64,000 nucleotides of DNA. Source: Collimonas silvisoli. Its GTDB lineage: Bacteria > Pseudomonadota > Gammaproteobacteria > Burkholderiales > Burkholderiaceae_D. Shown in pieces: positions 48,594 through 60,858 of this stretch (position 1 is its first letter; the number at the start of each line of letters is the position of its first letter). The position numbers and the translations under genes are program-made. The notes beneath the pieces are model-generated. The model had not been told where the DNA came from. It searched no databases and saw only the letters and a list, made by a program, of their open reading frames with translations. Location: assembly GCF_018305005.1 (NCBI RefSeq), contig NZ_JAGQEG010000003.1, forward strand, positions 1 through 64,000, read 5' to 3'.

Positions 48594-51500
48594 ATGGTTC
48601 ACATGTCAAGACGCCAGTTCCTTAAAACGACTGGCGCTACCCTGGCAGGTTCGAGCCTGGCGCTGATGGGATTTTCGCCGGCGCCGGCGTTGGCGGAAGT
48701 GCGCAGCTATAAACTGGCGCGCACTACTGAAACCCGCAACACCTGCCCCTACTGCTCGGTCAGCTGCGGCGTCCTGATGTACAGCCTCGGCGATGGCGCA
48801 AAAAACGCCAAGGCCAGCATCATTCACATCGAGGGCGATCCGGACCATCCGGTCAATCGCGGCACGCTTTGCCCTAAGGGCGCGGCGCTGCTGGATTTCA
48901 TTCACAGCCCCAGCCGTCTTCAGTTCCCCGAATACCGGGCGCCCGGCTCCAAGGAATGGAAACGCATGTCGTGGGAGGATGCGCTAAACCGTATTGCGAC
49001 CCTGATGAAACAGGACCGGGACGCCAATTTTGTCGAACAGACGACAGCGGGCCTGACCGTCAACCGCTGGCTGACGACGGGCATGCTGGCAGCATCGGCC
49101 AGCAGCAATGAAGTGGGCTACCTGACCCACAAAACCATGCGCAGCCTCGGGCTGCTGGCGTTCGACAATCAGGCGCGTGTCTGACACGGCCCGACGGTGG
49201 CAGGTCTTGCCCCGACGTTTGGCCGTGGAGCGATGACGAACCATTGGGTCGACATCAAGAACGCGGACGTGATACTGATCATGGGCGGCAACGCAGCCGA
49301 GGCTCACCCCTGCGGTTTCAAATGGGTGACGGAAGCCAAGGCACATAACAAGGCAAAGCTGATCGTTGTCGATCCGCGCTTTACGCGCTCGGCCTCGGTC
49401 GCGGATTTCTACGCGCCGATCCGTACCGGCACCGATATCATTTTCCTCGGCGGGGTAATCCGTTACCTGCTGGAAAAGGATCAGATCCAGCATGAATATG
49501 TCAAGAACTACACCGACTTCACCTTCATCGTGCGCGAGGATTTCACCTTCGACGAGGGGATTTTCTCTGGCTACAACGCGGAAAAGCGCAACTACAGCAA
49601 GAGCACCTGGGATTACGAACTGGGCGACGACGGTTTCGTAAAGACCGATCCAACCCTGGCCCACCCGCGTTGCGTCTTCAACCTGATGAAAACGCACTAC
49701 GAGCGCTATACGCCGGAAATGGTGGAGAGCGTATGCGGTACGCCCAAGGAAAAATTCCTGAAAGTGTGCGAGATGCTGGCGTCCACCGCATCGCCGACGC
49801 GCGCCGGCACCATCCTGTACGCACTCGGCTGGACCCAGCATTCGATCGGCTCGCAAATCATCCGCACCGGCGCCATGGTGCAACTGCTGCTCGGCAATAT
49901 CGGTGTCGCCGGCGGCGGCATGAATGCGCTGCGCGGCCACTCGAACATCCAGGGCTTGACCGACCTGGGGTTAATGACCAATTTGCTGCCGGGCTACATG
50001 ACACTACCCTCGGAATCCGAACAGGATTACGGCAAATACATTGCCGCGCGCGCCAGCAAGCCGTTGCGCCCGAACCAGATGAGTTACTGGCAGAATTACG
50101 GCAATTTCCATGTCAGCCTGATGAAGGCCTGGTGGGGCGACGCCGCCAAGGCAGAGAACAACTGGGGCTACGATTACCTGCCCAAGCTGGACAAGCCGTA
50201 TGACATGCTGCAGGTGTTCGAGCTGATGAACCAGGGCAAGATCAACGGTTACATCGCGCAAGGCTTCAACCCGCTGGCAGCGGCGCCGGACAAACGAAAG
50301 ATCGGCGCCAGCCTGGCCAAGCTGAAGTTCCTCGTCATCATGGATCCGTTGGCCACCGAGACCTCTGAGTTCTGGCAGAACCATGGGGAATTCAACAACG
50401 TCGATCCAAGCAAAATACAGACCGAGGTGTTCCGCCTGCCGACCACCTGTTTTGCCGAGGAAGACGGTTCGCTGGTCAACTCCGGCCGCTGGCTGCAATG
50501 GCACTGGAAAGGCGCACCGCCTCCAGGCGAGGCGCGCAGCGATCTGGAAATCATGTCGGAACTGTTCCTGAAGATTCGCAAGATGTACATCAAGGACGGC
50601 GGCAAATATCCCGATCCGATCGTCAACCTGGCCTGGCCTTACGCCAATCCGGAAAGCCCCACCGCAGACGAGCTGGCCAAGGAATACAACGGCCGCGCGC
50701 TAAGCGACCTGGCCGATCCCAAAGACGCCAGCAAGATCGTACGCAAGAAAAACGAGCAAGTGGCCGGCTTTGCCGAGTTGCGCGACGACGGCAGCACCGC
50801 TTGCGGCTGCTGGATTTTCGCCGGCTGCTGGACCGAAGCCGGCAACCAGATGGCGCGCCGCGACAACTCGGATCCGACCGGCATCGGCCAGACCCTGAAC
50901 TGGTCATGGGCATGGCCAGCCAACCGCCGCATCCTGTATAACCGCGCATCGTGCGACCTTAACGGCAAACCGTTCGATGCAAAACGCAAGGTGATCGGCT
51001 GGAACGGCCAGAAATGGAGCGGCGTCGATGTTCCAGACTTCAAGGTGGACGAAGCACCGGCGGGCGGCATGGGGCCGTTCATCATGAACCCGGAAGGCGT
51101 GGCGCGTTTCTTTGCCCGCGCCGGCATGGCCGAAGGGCCGTTCCCGGTGCATTACGAACCGTTCGAAACGCCGCTCGGCTACAACCCGCTGTTTCCAAAA
51201 AATCCGGCGGCAACCAGCAATCCGGGCGCCCGCGTGTTTCCTTACGACCGCGCCATGTTCGGCAAGGCCGACGCCTTCCCGCATGTCGGCACCTCTTATC
51301 GGCTCACCGAACATTTCCATTACTGGACCAAGCATGCGCGTCTGAACGCGATTCTCCAGCCTGAACAGTTTGTCGAAATCGGCGAGGATCTGGCGAAGGA
51401 AATCGGCGTGGTCGCCGGCGAGCGTGTCCGGGTCAGCTCCAAGCGCGGTTATATCGTCGCCGTCGCTGTGGTCACCAAGCGCCTCAAGAAAATGATGATT

Positions 51501-51662
51501 GAGGGCAAACCTGTGCACCACGTCGGCATCCCGATCCACTGGGGTTTCAAAGGTCTGGCGAAACCGGGCTACCTGACCAATACGCTGACGCCTGGCGTGG
51601 GGGACGGCAATTCGCAAACACCGGAATTCAAATCGTTCCTGGTCAAGGTCGAGAAAGCATAG
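48594..51662 (+). CDS. fdnG: Formate dehydrogenase catalytic subunit, selenocysteine protein read through TGA
   Basis: One gene of 1022 residues containing an in-frame TGA at 49182-49184 (codon 197), read as selenocysteine. Residues on both sides, [19 protein letters not shown], match E. coli FdnG/FdoG, where Sec is at residue 196. N-terminal Tat signal [10 protein letters not shown]; Fe4S4 ligands in [16 protein letters not shown] and GTLCPKG; molybdopterin-binding parts include [20 protein letters not shown] and the C-terminal dinucleotide domain. Sec binds the molybdenum or tungsten of a periplasmic formate dehydrogenase. GAGAGG precedes the ATG. A bSECIS hairpin follows the TGA, and the Sec machinery is in the same cassette. 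An automatic annotation would split it at 49184. Confidence 0.96.
49182..49214 (+). promoter_or_regulatory. bSECIS hairpin directing selenocysteine insertion in fdnG
   Basis: After the TGA (49182-49184), stem CGG/CCG (49195-49197 with 49212-49214), an unpaired T at 49198, stem GGCA/TGCC (49199-49202 with 49208-49211) and loop GGTCT (49203-49207). A bulged U and a GGUCU loop are the elements that SelB recognises in E. coli fdhF and fdnG. Confidence 0.9.
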
Positions 51663-51670
51663 GAGCAGCC

Positions 51671-52633
51671 ATGGCACTGCAATCATTAGATATCAAACGG
51701 GTGTCCGCCACCACCACGCCGCCGCCTGGCGTGCGTGAGCCGGTGACCGGCACCGTTGCCAAGCTGATCGACGTCACCAAATGCATCGGCTGCAAAGCCT
51801 GTCAAACCGCCTGCATGGAGTGGAACGACCTGCGCGACGAAGTCGGCGTCAATGTCGGCGTACTGGATAACCCACCAGACCTGACGGAACATTCGTGGAC
51901 CGTCATGCGTTTTTCGGAATATGAAAATCCGAAAGGCAACCTCGAATGGCTGATCCGCAAGGACGGCTGCATGCACTGCGAAGACCCGGGCTGCCTCAAG
52001 GCCTGCCCTTCGCCTGGCGCAATTGTCCAGTACAACAACGGCATCGTCGACTTTCATGAGGAAAACTGCATCGGCTGCGGCTATTGCGTGACCGGCTGCC
52101 CGTTCGACGTGCCGCGCATTTCCAAGAAGGACAACAAAGCCTACAAATGCACGCTCTGCTCGGATCGCGTCGCGGTGGGCCAGGAACCGGCCTGCGTAAA
52201 AACTTGCCCTACCGGCGCCATCGTATTCGGCACCAAGGAAGATATGAAGGCCCATGCGGAAGAGCGTATCGTCGACCTCAAGGAACGCGGTTTCGACAAG
52301 GCCGGCCTGTACGATCCGCAAGGCGTCGGCGGCACCCATGTCATGTATGTGCTGCACCACGCCGATCAGCCGTCGCTCTATCATGGCTTGCCAAACAATC
52401 CACGCATCAGCCCGCTGGTCGGTTTGTGGAAGGGCGCCGCCAAACCGCTGGCGCTGGCAGGCATCGCCCTGACTGCGCTGGCAGGATTTTTCCACTACAT
52501 CAAGGTCGGCCCGAACGAGGTCTCAGCAGAAGACGAGGCGGCGGAACGGGAAGAAACCAACGCCACGCGGCGCGCGGCGCAGCCGGCAACGCCGCCCGAT
52601 AGCAACGCCAACTCGCAGGACCTGCCGCCATGA
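51671..52633 (+). CDS. fdnH: Formate dehydrogenase iron-sulfur (beta) subunit
   Basis: 320 residues. Four Fe4S4 clusters from [47 protein letters not shown] and CTLCSDR with [10 protein letters not shown]. One membrane helix near the C-terminus ([18 protein letters not shown]) fixes it to the membrane. It passes electrons from FdnG to the cytochrome b subunit. The last 30 residues ([20 protein letters not shown] onward) form a charged tail beyond the E. coli length. Eight bases after fdnG; overlaps fdnI by four bases (ATGA). Confidence 0.95.
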   Translation: MALQSLDIKRVSATTTPPPGVREPVTGTVAKLIDVTKCIGCKACQTACMEWNDLRDEVGVNVGVLDNPPDLTEHSWTVMRFSEYENPKGNLEWLIRKDGCMHCEDPGCLKACPSPGAIVQYNNGIVDFHEENCIGCGYCVTGCPFDVPRISKKDNKAYKCTLCSDRVAVGQEPACVKTCPTGAIVFGTKEDMKAHAEERIVDLKERGFDKAGLYDPQGVGGTHVMYVLHHADQPSLYHGLPNNPRISPLVGLWKGAAKPLALAGIALTALAGFFHYIKVGPNEVSAEDEAAEREETNATRRAAQPATPPDSNANSQDLPP

Positions 52634-53271
52634 ACAACGCCGAACGAGACGCAAAGAACGACACTATCGAACGTTACAACGCCAGGGAACGCATCAATCA
52701 CTGGATCGTTGCCATCACATTCGTGGTGTTGGCGCTGTCCGGGCTGGCGCTGTTCCACCCGGCGCTGTTCTGGCTCAGCTTCGTGCTGGGCGGCGGCACA
52801 TGGACGCGCATCCTGCATCCGTTCATCGGCCTGCTGATGTTTATCTGTTTTGCCGTGCTGGCGCTGGGTTTCTGGCGACACAACCTGATCGAAAAAAATG
52901 ACATTGCCTGGCTGAAAGGAATACGCGACGTAGTCAACAACCGCGAAGAAAACCTGCCGCCGGTAGGCCGCTACAACGGCGGCCAGAAGTTGCTGTTCTG
53001 GATGATGATCGGCTGTATGATTGGATTGCTGCTATCCGGCATCGTGATCTGGCGCGCCTGGTTTTCCTGGATGTTCCCGATATTCGTCATCCGGACGGCG
53101 GCGCTGCTGCATGCGCTATGCGGTTTCCTGCTTATCGTCGGCGTCATCGTGCATATTTATGCCGCCCTCTGGATCAAGGGAACGGTGGGCGCCATGACCC
53201 GCGGCACGGTCAGCCGAGCCTGGGCGCGCAAGCATCATCCGGCTTGGTACCGGAAAATGACAGGCGAATGA
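52630..53271 (+). CDS. fdnI: Formate dehydrogenase cytochrome b556 (gamma) subunit
   Basis: 213 residues with four membrane segments: [59 protein letters not shown] and [20 protein letters not shown]. Histidines for haem b ligation occur in these helices ([26 protein letters not shown]). It delivers electrons to the quinone pool. The C-terminus [18 protein letters not shown] is cytoplasmic. Coupled to fdnH by a four-base overlap. Confidence 0.94.
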   Translation: MNNAERDAKNDTIERYNARERINHWIVAITFVVLALSGLALFHPALFWLSFVLGGGTWTRILHPFIGLLMFICFAVLALGFWRHNLIEKNDIAWLKGIRDVVNNREENLPPVGRYNGGQKLLFWMMIGCMIGLLLSGIVIWRAWFSWMFPIFVIRTAALLHALCGFLLIVGVIVHIYAALWIKGTVGAMTRGTVSRAWARKHHPAWYRKMTGE

Positions 53272-53281
53272 AGGGGCTACT

Positions 53282-54214
53282 TTGCAACGCATTCTCGAAC
53301 CAGGTGAAATCGAAGCGCTCGATCACAACGCGATTCCGCGCATTCGCCTGCCGCACGCCGACGTATTCACCAATCGCTCGCGCCGCCTGAAACAACTCGC
53401 AGCAGGCAACGCCATCGGCGAATACCTGAGCCTGATGGCGGTGCTGGTAGAGGCGCAACAGCAGGCCTTGGACGAACTTGCCGGCGAGCCAAACGACCAC
53501 GCCCAGGACCAGGCCCGCATCAACCTCGCGCACACGCATTTGATGCCGCTGATTCTGGCAACAAACCAGGTGCGCAACCCGCACTGGCCTTCTGTCCTGG
53601 ACCACTTGCTCGAACGCGTCGCAACAGCCGGCGGTGTCCCGGCAGCCGTAACCGAACTGATAGCGCGCATCCGGCAAAGCAGCGCGAACCGGCGTGACAG
53701 CCAGGCCGAAGCCATCCTGCAGGGCAATAACGAGATCGTCGATCCAGCTGCTGCGCCGTTCTACGCCGCGGCCTTGCAGGTGGTGTGCAGCGATCTTGTG
53801 ACCCGCTTCAGCGAACGTGACGTGCCGCTGCTCGATACGCCCGGCCTATGCCCATGCTGCGGTTCGCTGCCGGTCGCCAGCGTGGTGCGGATGGATGGAC
53901 AATCGCAAGGGCATCGTTACTTGCAATGCAGCATGTGCGCCGCCGAATGGCATATGGTGCGCATCAAATGCAGTCATTGCGATTCCACAAGAGGCATTGC
54001 TTACCAGGTCATAGAAGACGGTTCGGCAGCCATCAAGGCAGAGACCTGCGACGAGTGCCATAGCTGGCTGAAAATCTTCTACCAGGAAAAAGATCCCTAT
54101 ATCGAACCGCTGGCAGATGACCTTGCCAGCCTAACTCTGGACCTGCTGATGGGTGAAACCAGTTACGCACGCCGACGCTGCAATCCACTGCTCTGGCAAT
54201 CCATGGAGAATTGA
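53282..54214 (+). CDS. fdhE: Formate dehydrogenase accessory protein FdhE
   Basis: 310 residues from the TTG at 53282; AAGGGG lies six bases upstream and MQRILEPGEIEALDHNAIPR is the usual start of the family. Four CxxC motifs in the second half suit rubredoxin-like metal binding: CPCCGSLP, CSMCAAEW, CSHCDST and CDECHSW, from about residue 190. FdhE is needed for maturation of Tat-exported formate dehydrogenases and binds their catalytic subunits before export. Stops one base before the selA ATG. Confidence 0.92.
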   Translation: MQRILEPGEIEALDHNAIPRIRLPHADVFTNRSRRLKQLAAGNAIGEYLSLMAVLVEAQQQALDELAGEPNDHAQDQARINLAHTHLMPLILATNQVRNPHWPSVLDHLLERVATAGGVPAAVTELIARIRQSSANRRDSQAEAILQGNNEIVDPAAAPFYAAALQVVCSDLVTRFSERDVPLLDTPGLCPCCGSLPVASVVRMDGQSQGHRYLQCSMCAAEWHMVRIKCSHCDSTRGIAYQVIEDGSAAIKAETCDECHSWLKIFYQEKDPYIEPLADDLASLTLDLLMGETSYARRRCNPLLWQSMEN

Positions 54215-55668
<1,454 letters not shown>

Positions 55669-55672
<4 letters not shown>

Positions 55673-57609
55673 TCGTCGGCACCGCCGGACATATCGATCA
55701 CGGCAAGACCACGCTCATCAAAGCTCTCACCGGCGTCAATACCGATCGTCTCAAGGAAGAGCAGGAGCGCGGCATTTCGATTGAGCTGGGATACGCCTAT
55801 ACACCGCTGGAGAATGGCGACGTACTGGGATTTATCGATGTACCCGGCCATGAGCGTCTGGTGCATACGATGGTGGCGGGCGCATCCGGCATCGACTTTG
55901 CGTTGCTGGTGATCGCCGCCGACGATGGCGTCATGCCGCAGACCCGCGAGCATCTGGAGATATTGCAATGGCTCGGGATCAGCGCCGGCGCAGTCGCGCT
56001 GACCAAGATCGACCGGGTCGACGCAGCGCGTATCGCCGAAGTCAAGCACGAGATCCGGCAATTGCTGGCCTCCTCGACGTTGGCCGGCACACCGCTCTTC
56101 CCGGTAGCCGCACATCTTCCGCAAGATGCCGGAACCGGGGCGTTGCAACGTTATCTGCATGAAACCGCACAGCGCCTGCCGGCGCGCCGCGACGACGGCT
56201 GGTTCAGGCTGGCGATTGACCGGGTATTTACCCTGGCGGGACATGGCACCGTGGTCACCGGCACCGTTTTCTCCGGCCGGGTCGAGGTCGGTGACCGTGT
56301 CGCGTTGATGCCGTCCGGCGCCATTGCACGCGTGCGCAGCCTGCATGTGCAAAACCGCCAGGCTGCCAGCGGCCACGCCGGACAACGGTGCGCACTCAAC
56401 CTGAGCGGCATCGACAAGGATGCCATCAAGCGCGGCGACTGGGCCGCCGACTCGCGGGCAATGACAGCAACGACGCGGCTCGATGTGGAACTGCAGCTAT
56501 CGGCCAATGCCGGAATATTGTTGCGCAATCGCTCACCGCTGCACGTGCATCTGGGCAGCTCGCACCAGCTCGCACATATAGCGCTGCTGGAGGGGAATAC
56601 GCTGGCCCCCGGTGGCCGCGGCAGGGTGCAACTGCAGTTCGACACGCCGCTCTGCGCCATTCCCGGCGATCGTTTTATCGTCCGTAACGCCCAAGCCAAT
56701 ATGACGATCGGCGGCGGCCGCATACTCGATCCATTCGCACCGGCACGCAAGCGTCGCACTCCGGAGCGCCGGACCTGGCTCGATGCATTGACGCAGATGG
56801 TGGATGGCAATGGCGTCACAGCGCTGCTTCAAGCCGCGACGCCCGGCGGATTGCGGCTGTCGGCATTGATGCAATTGGCTGGATTGCCGCCGGCCGCATT
56901 GCGCTTGCCCGACAATGTGCAAATGATTGCCACCGGTGCGCAGGAGCAAGACAACTTCGTCATGCTGTCCGCCCAATGGCAGTCGCTTCGAGCGCGCGCA
57001 ATGAGTGCGCTGACCGATTTCCATGTCCGCTTTCCAGACGAACAGGGTGTGGATGCCGCAAGGCTGCGGCGCATGACGCTGCCGACGCTGGACGCGGCGT
57101 TGTGGCTGGCAGTCATCGACTCTTTGCTAAGCAATGGTGCGATCCTGCGCAGCGGACCATGGCTGCATCTGGCCGGGCATGTGGTGACCTTGTCCGACAG
57201 CGAGCAGCTACTGGCGCAGCAGCTGCTGCCTATGCTGGCCGCAGCGCGCTTCGATCCGCCCTGGGTCCGAGAACTGGCGCAAGCACTGGCCGTGCCTGAA
57301 GAACGGATGCGGCAACTGCTGCGCAAGATGGTACGGCAAGGGCTGCTATACCAGATTGAGCATGATCTGTTTTACCACCGTGACTGCGTGCGCGAATTGG
57401 CCGGATTGGTGGCCAGCCTGGCGGCCGAACAAACGCAGGAACATGGCGCTGCGGCAGCCTCTGGAATAAGCGCAGCACGCTGGCGCGACGCTACCGGACT
57501 CGGGCGCAAGCGTGCAATCCAGATTCTGGAATTTTTCGATCGCGTAGGCTATACCCGCCGCGTTCGCGATACGCATGTAGTACGCGCCGGTAACGTAGTC
57601 TCATTCTGA
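55669..57609 (+). CDS. selB: Selenocysteine-specific elongation factor
   Basis: 646 residues from the ATG at 55669, which overlaps selA (ATGA). N-terminal GTPase: G1 [14 protein letters not shown]3 [19 protein letters not shown]4 [10 protein letters not shown]-Tu-like domains II and III follow, then winged-helix repeats at the C-terminus ([23 protein letters not shown]) that bind the SECIS hairpin. It brings Sec-tRNA(Sec) to the ribosome at the fdnG UGA. Normal length for the family (E. coli about 614). Confidence 0.96.
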
Positions 57610-57670
57610 GACGAAAAACAGGAACGATAGACCGGCACTTTTGGCGAACGGTACAATACGGCAGCACCAA

Positions 57671-57766
57671 GGAAGGCATACGTATCCGGTGATGCGGCCG
57701 GGCTTCAAACCCGGCGGGGGGTGCCAGTCACTCCCGGGTAGGTTCGACTCCTGCTGCCTTCCGCCA
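57671..57766 (+). tRNA. selC: tRNA-Sec (anticodon TCA)
   Basis: 96 bases including CCA. Acceptor GGAAGGC (57671-57677) pairs with GCCTTCC (57756-57762), then G and CCA. The anticodon arm CCGGG-CTTCAAA-CCCGG puts TCA at 57705-57707. The T loop is GGTTCGACTCC. A long extra arm with a G-rich side (57715-57723) and an extended acceptor branch are typical of tRNA-Sec. Lies 61 bases after selB. Its 3' 39 bases are antisense to the end of waaC. Confidence 0.96.
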
Positions 57767-58759
57767 ATCAGCTGTTTTAGCCAGGGTATTGATCGCTTCC
57801 GCAACCTGCTCAACAGTTGGCGCTGTCCCGGTGTCGCCCAGGTTGATGATTTGCGGCGACCAGTTCCCTTCCGTCTTCCAACGCGGCGAATCGCAATACA
57901 ACTCGATAGTCGGGCGCTTGAAAGCTGCGGCGATGTGAGTCAGGCCGGTGTCGACGCCAATCACCAATGCGGCGCGCTGGGCCAGCACGACGGCCTCCAT
58001 CAATGGCAATCTGGGCAACACCCGCGCATTGCTCATATGGCCTGACAAGTGTTCTGCATGACGCTTCTCTGCATCGCTGCCCCAGGGTAGCAACACCAGC
58101 AAGCCGCGCTCGGCCAACAACCCGGCAATCTGTATCCAATCTGCAGCCGGCCATTGCTTCTCTGCACGCGCCGTGCCGTGAAAAAAAACTGCATACGGTA
58201 CCTCGGGCAACCAGGCTGGCAGCGTCGCCGAGTCTGACTCTGGGATATCCATATTGAAATCCGCTGCGCCGTCAACGCTATAGCCCAAGGCTTGCGCCGC
58301 AACCTGGCGTGCACGCAAGACAGCATGCGTATGCAGGCCGACCTTCACGCTCTTGGTATGGAATAGTCGTGACAGCGGTTCGTAGCCGGAACCTTCGGTC
58401 GCATTCGCCAAGCCAATTCGATGGCCGCCGGGAGCAAGTCGCACCATCCACATGACCACACTGGTTTTCAGCAAGCCTTGGGTATCGAATACGATGTCGT
58501 AGGCATCCAGCTTTAACTGTCGCCGGAAATGCGCGATTTCTGCGCGGGTAGCAGCGGAGAGCAGACTCTTGCGCCAACGCCGCAAGGCAATCGGGATAAT
58601 CCTGCGCACCTCTGGATTCATGCGCACCAGGCCGGTGTAGCCCTCTTCGACCACCCAATCGATATTCGCGTCGGGATAATGACGCCGGATATCCGACACC
58701 ATTGGCATGTTATGGACCACGTCTCCCAATGAAGAGACGCGGACAATGAGAATGTTCAA
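57728..58759 (-). CDS. waaC: LPS heptosyltransferase I
   Basis: 343 residues, GT9 family: MNILIVRVSSLGDVVHNMPM at the start, VVEEGYTGLVRMNPEVRRII, YDIVFDTQGLLKTSVVMWMV, FFHGTARAEKQWPAADW, and LVIGVDTGLTHIAAAFKRPT in the C-terminal half. Adds the first heptose to Kdo2-lipid A. The last 13 codons and the stop (57728-57766) are the antisense of the tRNA-Sec 3' half, so the final residues WRKAAGVEPTRE come from tRNA sequence and are not conserved protein. Confidence 0.94.
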   Translation of the reverse strand: MNILIVRVSSLGDVVHNMPMVSDIRRHYPDANIDWVVEEGYTGLVRMNPEVRRIIPIALRRWRKSLLSAATRAEIAHFRRQLKLDAYDIVFDTQGLLKTSVVMWMVRLAPGGHRIGLANATEGSGYEPLSRLFHTKSVKVGLHTHAVLRARQVAAQALGYSVDGAADFNMDIPESDSATLPAWLPEVPYAVFFHGTARAEKQWPAADWIQIAGLLAERGLLVLLPWGSDAEKRHAEHLSGHMSNARVLPRLPLMEAVVLAQRAALVIGVDTGLTHIAAAFKRPTIELYCDSPRWKTEGNWSPQIINLGDTGTAPTVEQVAEAINTLAKTADWRKAAGVEPTRE

Positions 58760-58782
58760 ACCGGGTTCGCTTCGACAGATGA

Positions 58783-60171
58783 TTAGAAGGGCAATGCGGC
58801 ATCTGGCTTGGCAGCCAGGATCACGCGCTTGAATTCCGCCTGGATGCGCGCCAGCGCCTGCTCCGATTCCGCTTCAAAGCGCATTACTACGACCGGCGTG
58901 GTGTTGGATGAACGGACCAGGCCGAAACCATCCGCATATTCAACCCGCAAACCATCGATCTTGATAATATTCTCGGCCCCGGCAAAATCCGCTTCGCTCT
59001 GCAATTTCTCGATCAAGGCGAAATTCTCCCCCTCGGCCAGCGTCAAATGCAATTCTGGCGTGCTGGTCGATTGCGGCAAGGCATTCAGCACTGCCGACGG
59101 GTCGCTTTCCCGGCTCAATAATTCGAGCAATCGTGCGCCCGCATACATGCCGTCATCAAAGCCGTACCAACGATCCTTGAAGAAAACGTGTCCGCTCATT
59201 TCGCCGCCAAGCGGCGCGCCTGTTTCACGCATCTTGGCTTTGACCAGCGAATGGCCGGTTTTCCACATCAAGGGCTTACCACCGCGCTCGGCAATCCATG
59301 GCGCCAGATGACGGGTGCATTTGACGTCATATAAAATCTCGCGACCAGGATGACGCGTCAGCACATCTGCAGCAAACAACATCAGTTGCCGGTCTGGATA
59401 AATAATCAGGCCGTCCTTGGTGACCACGCCAAGACGATCGCCGTCACCATCGAACGCCAGTCCCAATTCGGCATCCGAATTTTGCAGGACGCGAATCACG
59501 TCCTGCAGATTTTCCGGATGCGCCGGATCGGGATGGTGGTTAGGGAAAGTGCCGTCCACTTCACAAAACAACTCCTGTACTTCGCAACCGAGCGCGCGAT
59601 ACAACTCACCGGCAAAAGCACCTGCTACGCCGTTGCCGCAGTCGACTACGATCTTCATCGGGCGCGCCAGCTTGGTGTCGCCGATAATACGCTGCAAATA
59701 GGCGTCCTTGATATCGTGCTTGCGGTAGCTGCCGGTTACTGCCGGCACGGTGGCGCTGATGCTGTTGCTGGCGATCGCCTGGTACAGCTGCTGAATCGTA
59801 TCGCCATAAATCGCCTCCCCCGCGAGTACCATCTTGAAGCCGTTGTAATCGGGCGGATTATGGCTTCCGGTGACCATGATCCCAGACTGCGCGCCAAGCA
59901 CATGCGTCGCAAAGTACACCATCGGCGTTGCCACCAGGCCCAAATCCACAACATCGACACCTGCAGCCTGCAATCCGGTTGCCAGCGCCGCAGCAAGTTC
60001 AGGCCCCGACAAACGACCGTCGCGACCGATAATCACCACTTGCTCGCCTTTGGCGCGCGCGGCGGCACCAAACGCCTGGCCGATTTGGCGAGCGATGCCG
60101 GCGTCTAATGTTTTGCCAACGATCCCGCGGATGTCATAGGCTTTAAATATCGATTTTGAGATTGGGAGCAT
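58783..60171 (-). CDS. manB: Phosphomannomutase/phosphoglucomutase
   Basis: 462 residues from the ATG at 60171 (MLPISKSIFKAYDIRGIVGK). AlgC-type hexose-phosphate mutase: phosphoserine loop MVTGSHNPPDYNGFKMV with catalytic Ser about residue 108, metal loop LAFDGDGDRLGVV (three Asp), sugar-binding loop GGEMSGHVFFKD and C-terminal phosphate loop VRSSNTTPVVVMRFE. It makes mannose-1-P or glucose-1-P for LPS sugars. Situated just upstream of waaC on the same strand, 23 bases apart. Confidence 0.92.
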   Translation of the reverse strand: MLPISKSIFKAYDIRGIVGKTLDAGIARQIGQAFGAAARAKGEQVVIIGRDGRLSGPELAAALATGLQAAGVDVVDLGLVATPMVYFATHVLGAQSGIMVTGSHNPPDYNGFKMVLAGEAIYGDTIQQLYQAIASNSISATVPAVTGSYRKHDIKDAYLQRIIGDTKLARPMKIVVDCGNGVAGAFAGELYRALGCEVQELFCEVDGTFPNHHPDPAHPENLQDVIRVLQNSDAELGLAFDGDGDRLGVVTKDGLIIYPDRQLMLFAADVLTRHPGREILYDVKCTRHLAPWIAERGGKPLMWKTGHSLVKAKMRETGAPLGGEMSGHVFFKDRWYGFDDGMYAGARLLELLSRESDPSAVLNALPQSTSTPELHLTLAEGENFALIEKLQSEADFAGAENIIKIDGLRVEYADGFGLVRSSNTTPVVVMRFEAESEQALARIQAEFKRVILAAKPDAALPF

Positions 60172-60405
60172 GGTTTTTATGTAAAGGTATGGCTGCCCAA
60201 TATGAATAATTGGGCAGATTTCTTGAACAAGCAATTGAGATCTGATAATCGGCAGTCATCACCATAATTGCCGGCGTCATATGCCTGCAATTCATCACAC
60301 TTGACGAACGAAAGCCAACTCGGGAAATAACAACTCCCGCAATATTTTCCTATAGCGCTGTTTTCAAGCGCGTTGAAGAATACCAGAAATAATAAATTTA
60401 CCGAC

Positions 60406-60726
60406 TTATACCCGCAGATCATCCACAGATTTACCGGCAGCAACCCATTCCTGAACCCATTTTGGCTGGCGTCCACGGCCGGTCCATTGCAGCAAACTGT
60501 CAGCCGGATGACGATAACGTACTGCCACCTTGGTTTTCGGAGCACGATTTTTAGCGTTCGATTGCGAGTCCAATAAATCTTTCAAGGAAATACCGGCATG
60601 TTGAGCAATCGCCAGAATTTCTTCGCGCGCCTTCACCAACTCTGCTTGCGTCTTGGCTTTAATTTCCTGCGCTATCTGCTCCTGCAAAGCACGCAACTCG
60701 GTAATCGACATATCTGATAAATTCAT
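60406..60726 (-). CDS. H-NS family nucleoid protein
   Basis: 106 residues from the ATG at 60726 (GAAGGGA upstream). N-terminal helical oligomerisation part (MSITELRALQEQIAQEIKAK through AREEILAIAQHAGIS), a linker, and a C-terminal DNA-binding domain RYRHPADSLLQWTGRGRQPK with the WTGRGRQP loop that reads AT-rich minor grooves. It is of the short betaproteobacterial H-NS type. Located among LPS genes; it could silence the AT-rich envelope-sugar segment, but this is inference. Confidence 0.92.
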   Translation of the reverse strand: MNLSDMSITELRALQEQIAQEIKAKTQAELVKAREEILAIAQHAGISLKDLLDSQSNAKNRAPKTKVAVRYRHPADSLLQWTGRGRQPKWVQEWVAAGKSVDDLRV

Positions 60727-60858
60727 AAAAATCCCTTCAATATTAATTTGCACTTTTGAAAATTGTACGACATACGGGGAAAGACATACAAACTCAAATC
60801 GTCAGTAGCATTAACTCTAAATTGCTCTTGGACAAAACAACAGGTATAAAGTTTTTGA

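Noticed and set aside
49182..49196. Reading fdnG as two genes or a nonsense pseudogene at the TGA
   Set aside because: The codon sits exactly at the family's selenocysteine position, a SECIS hairpin follows, and selA, selB and tRNA-Sec are in the same block.
57601..57813. Small minus-strand frame with GGRQQESNLPGSD
   Set aside because: It is the antisense translation of tRNA-Sec.
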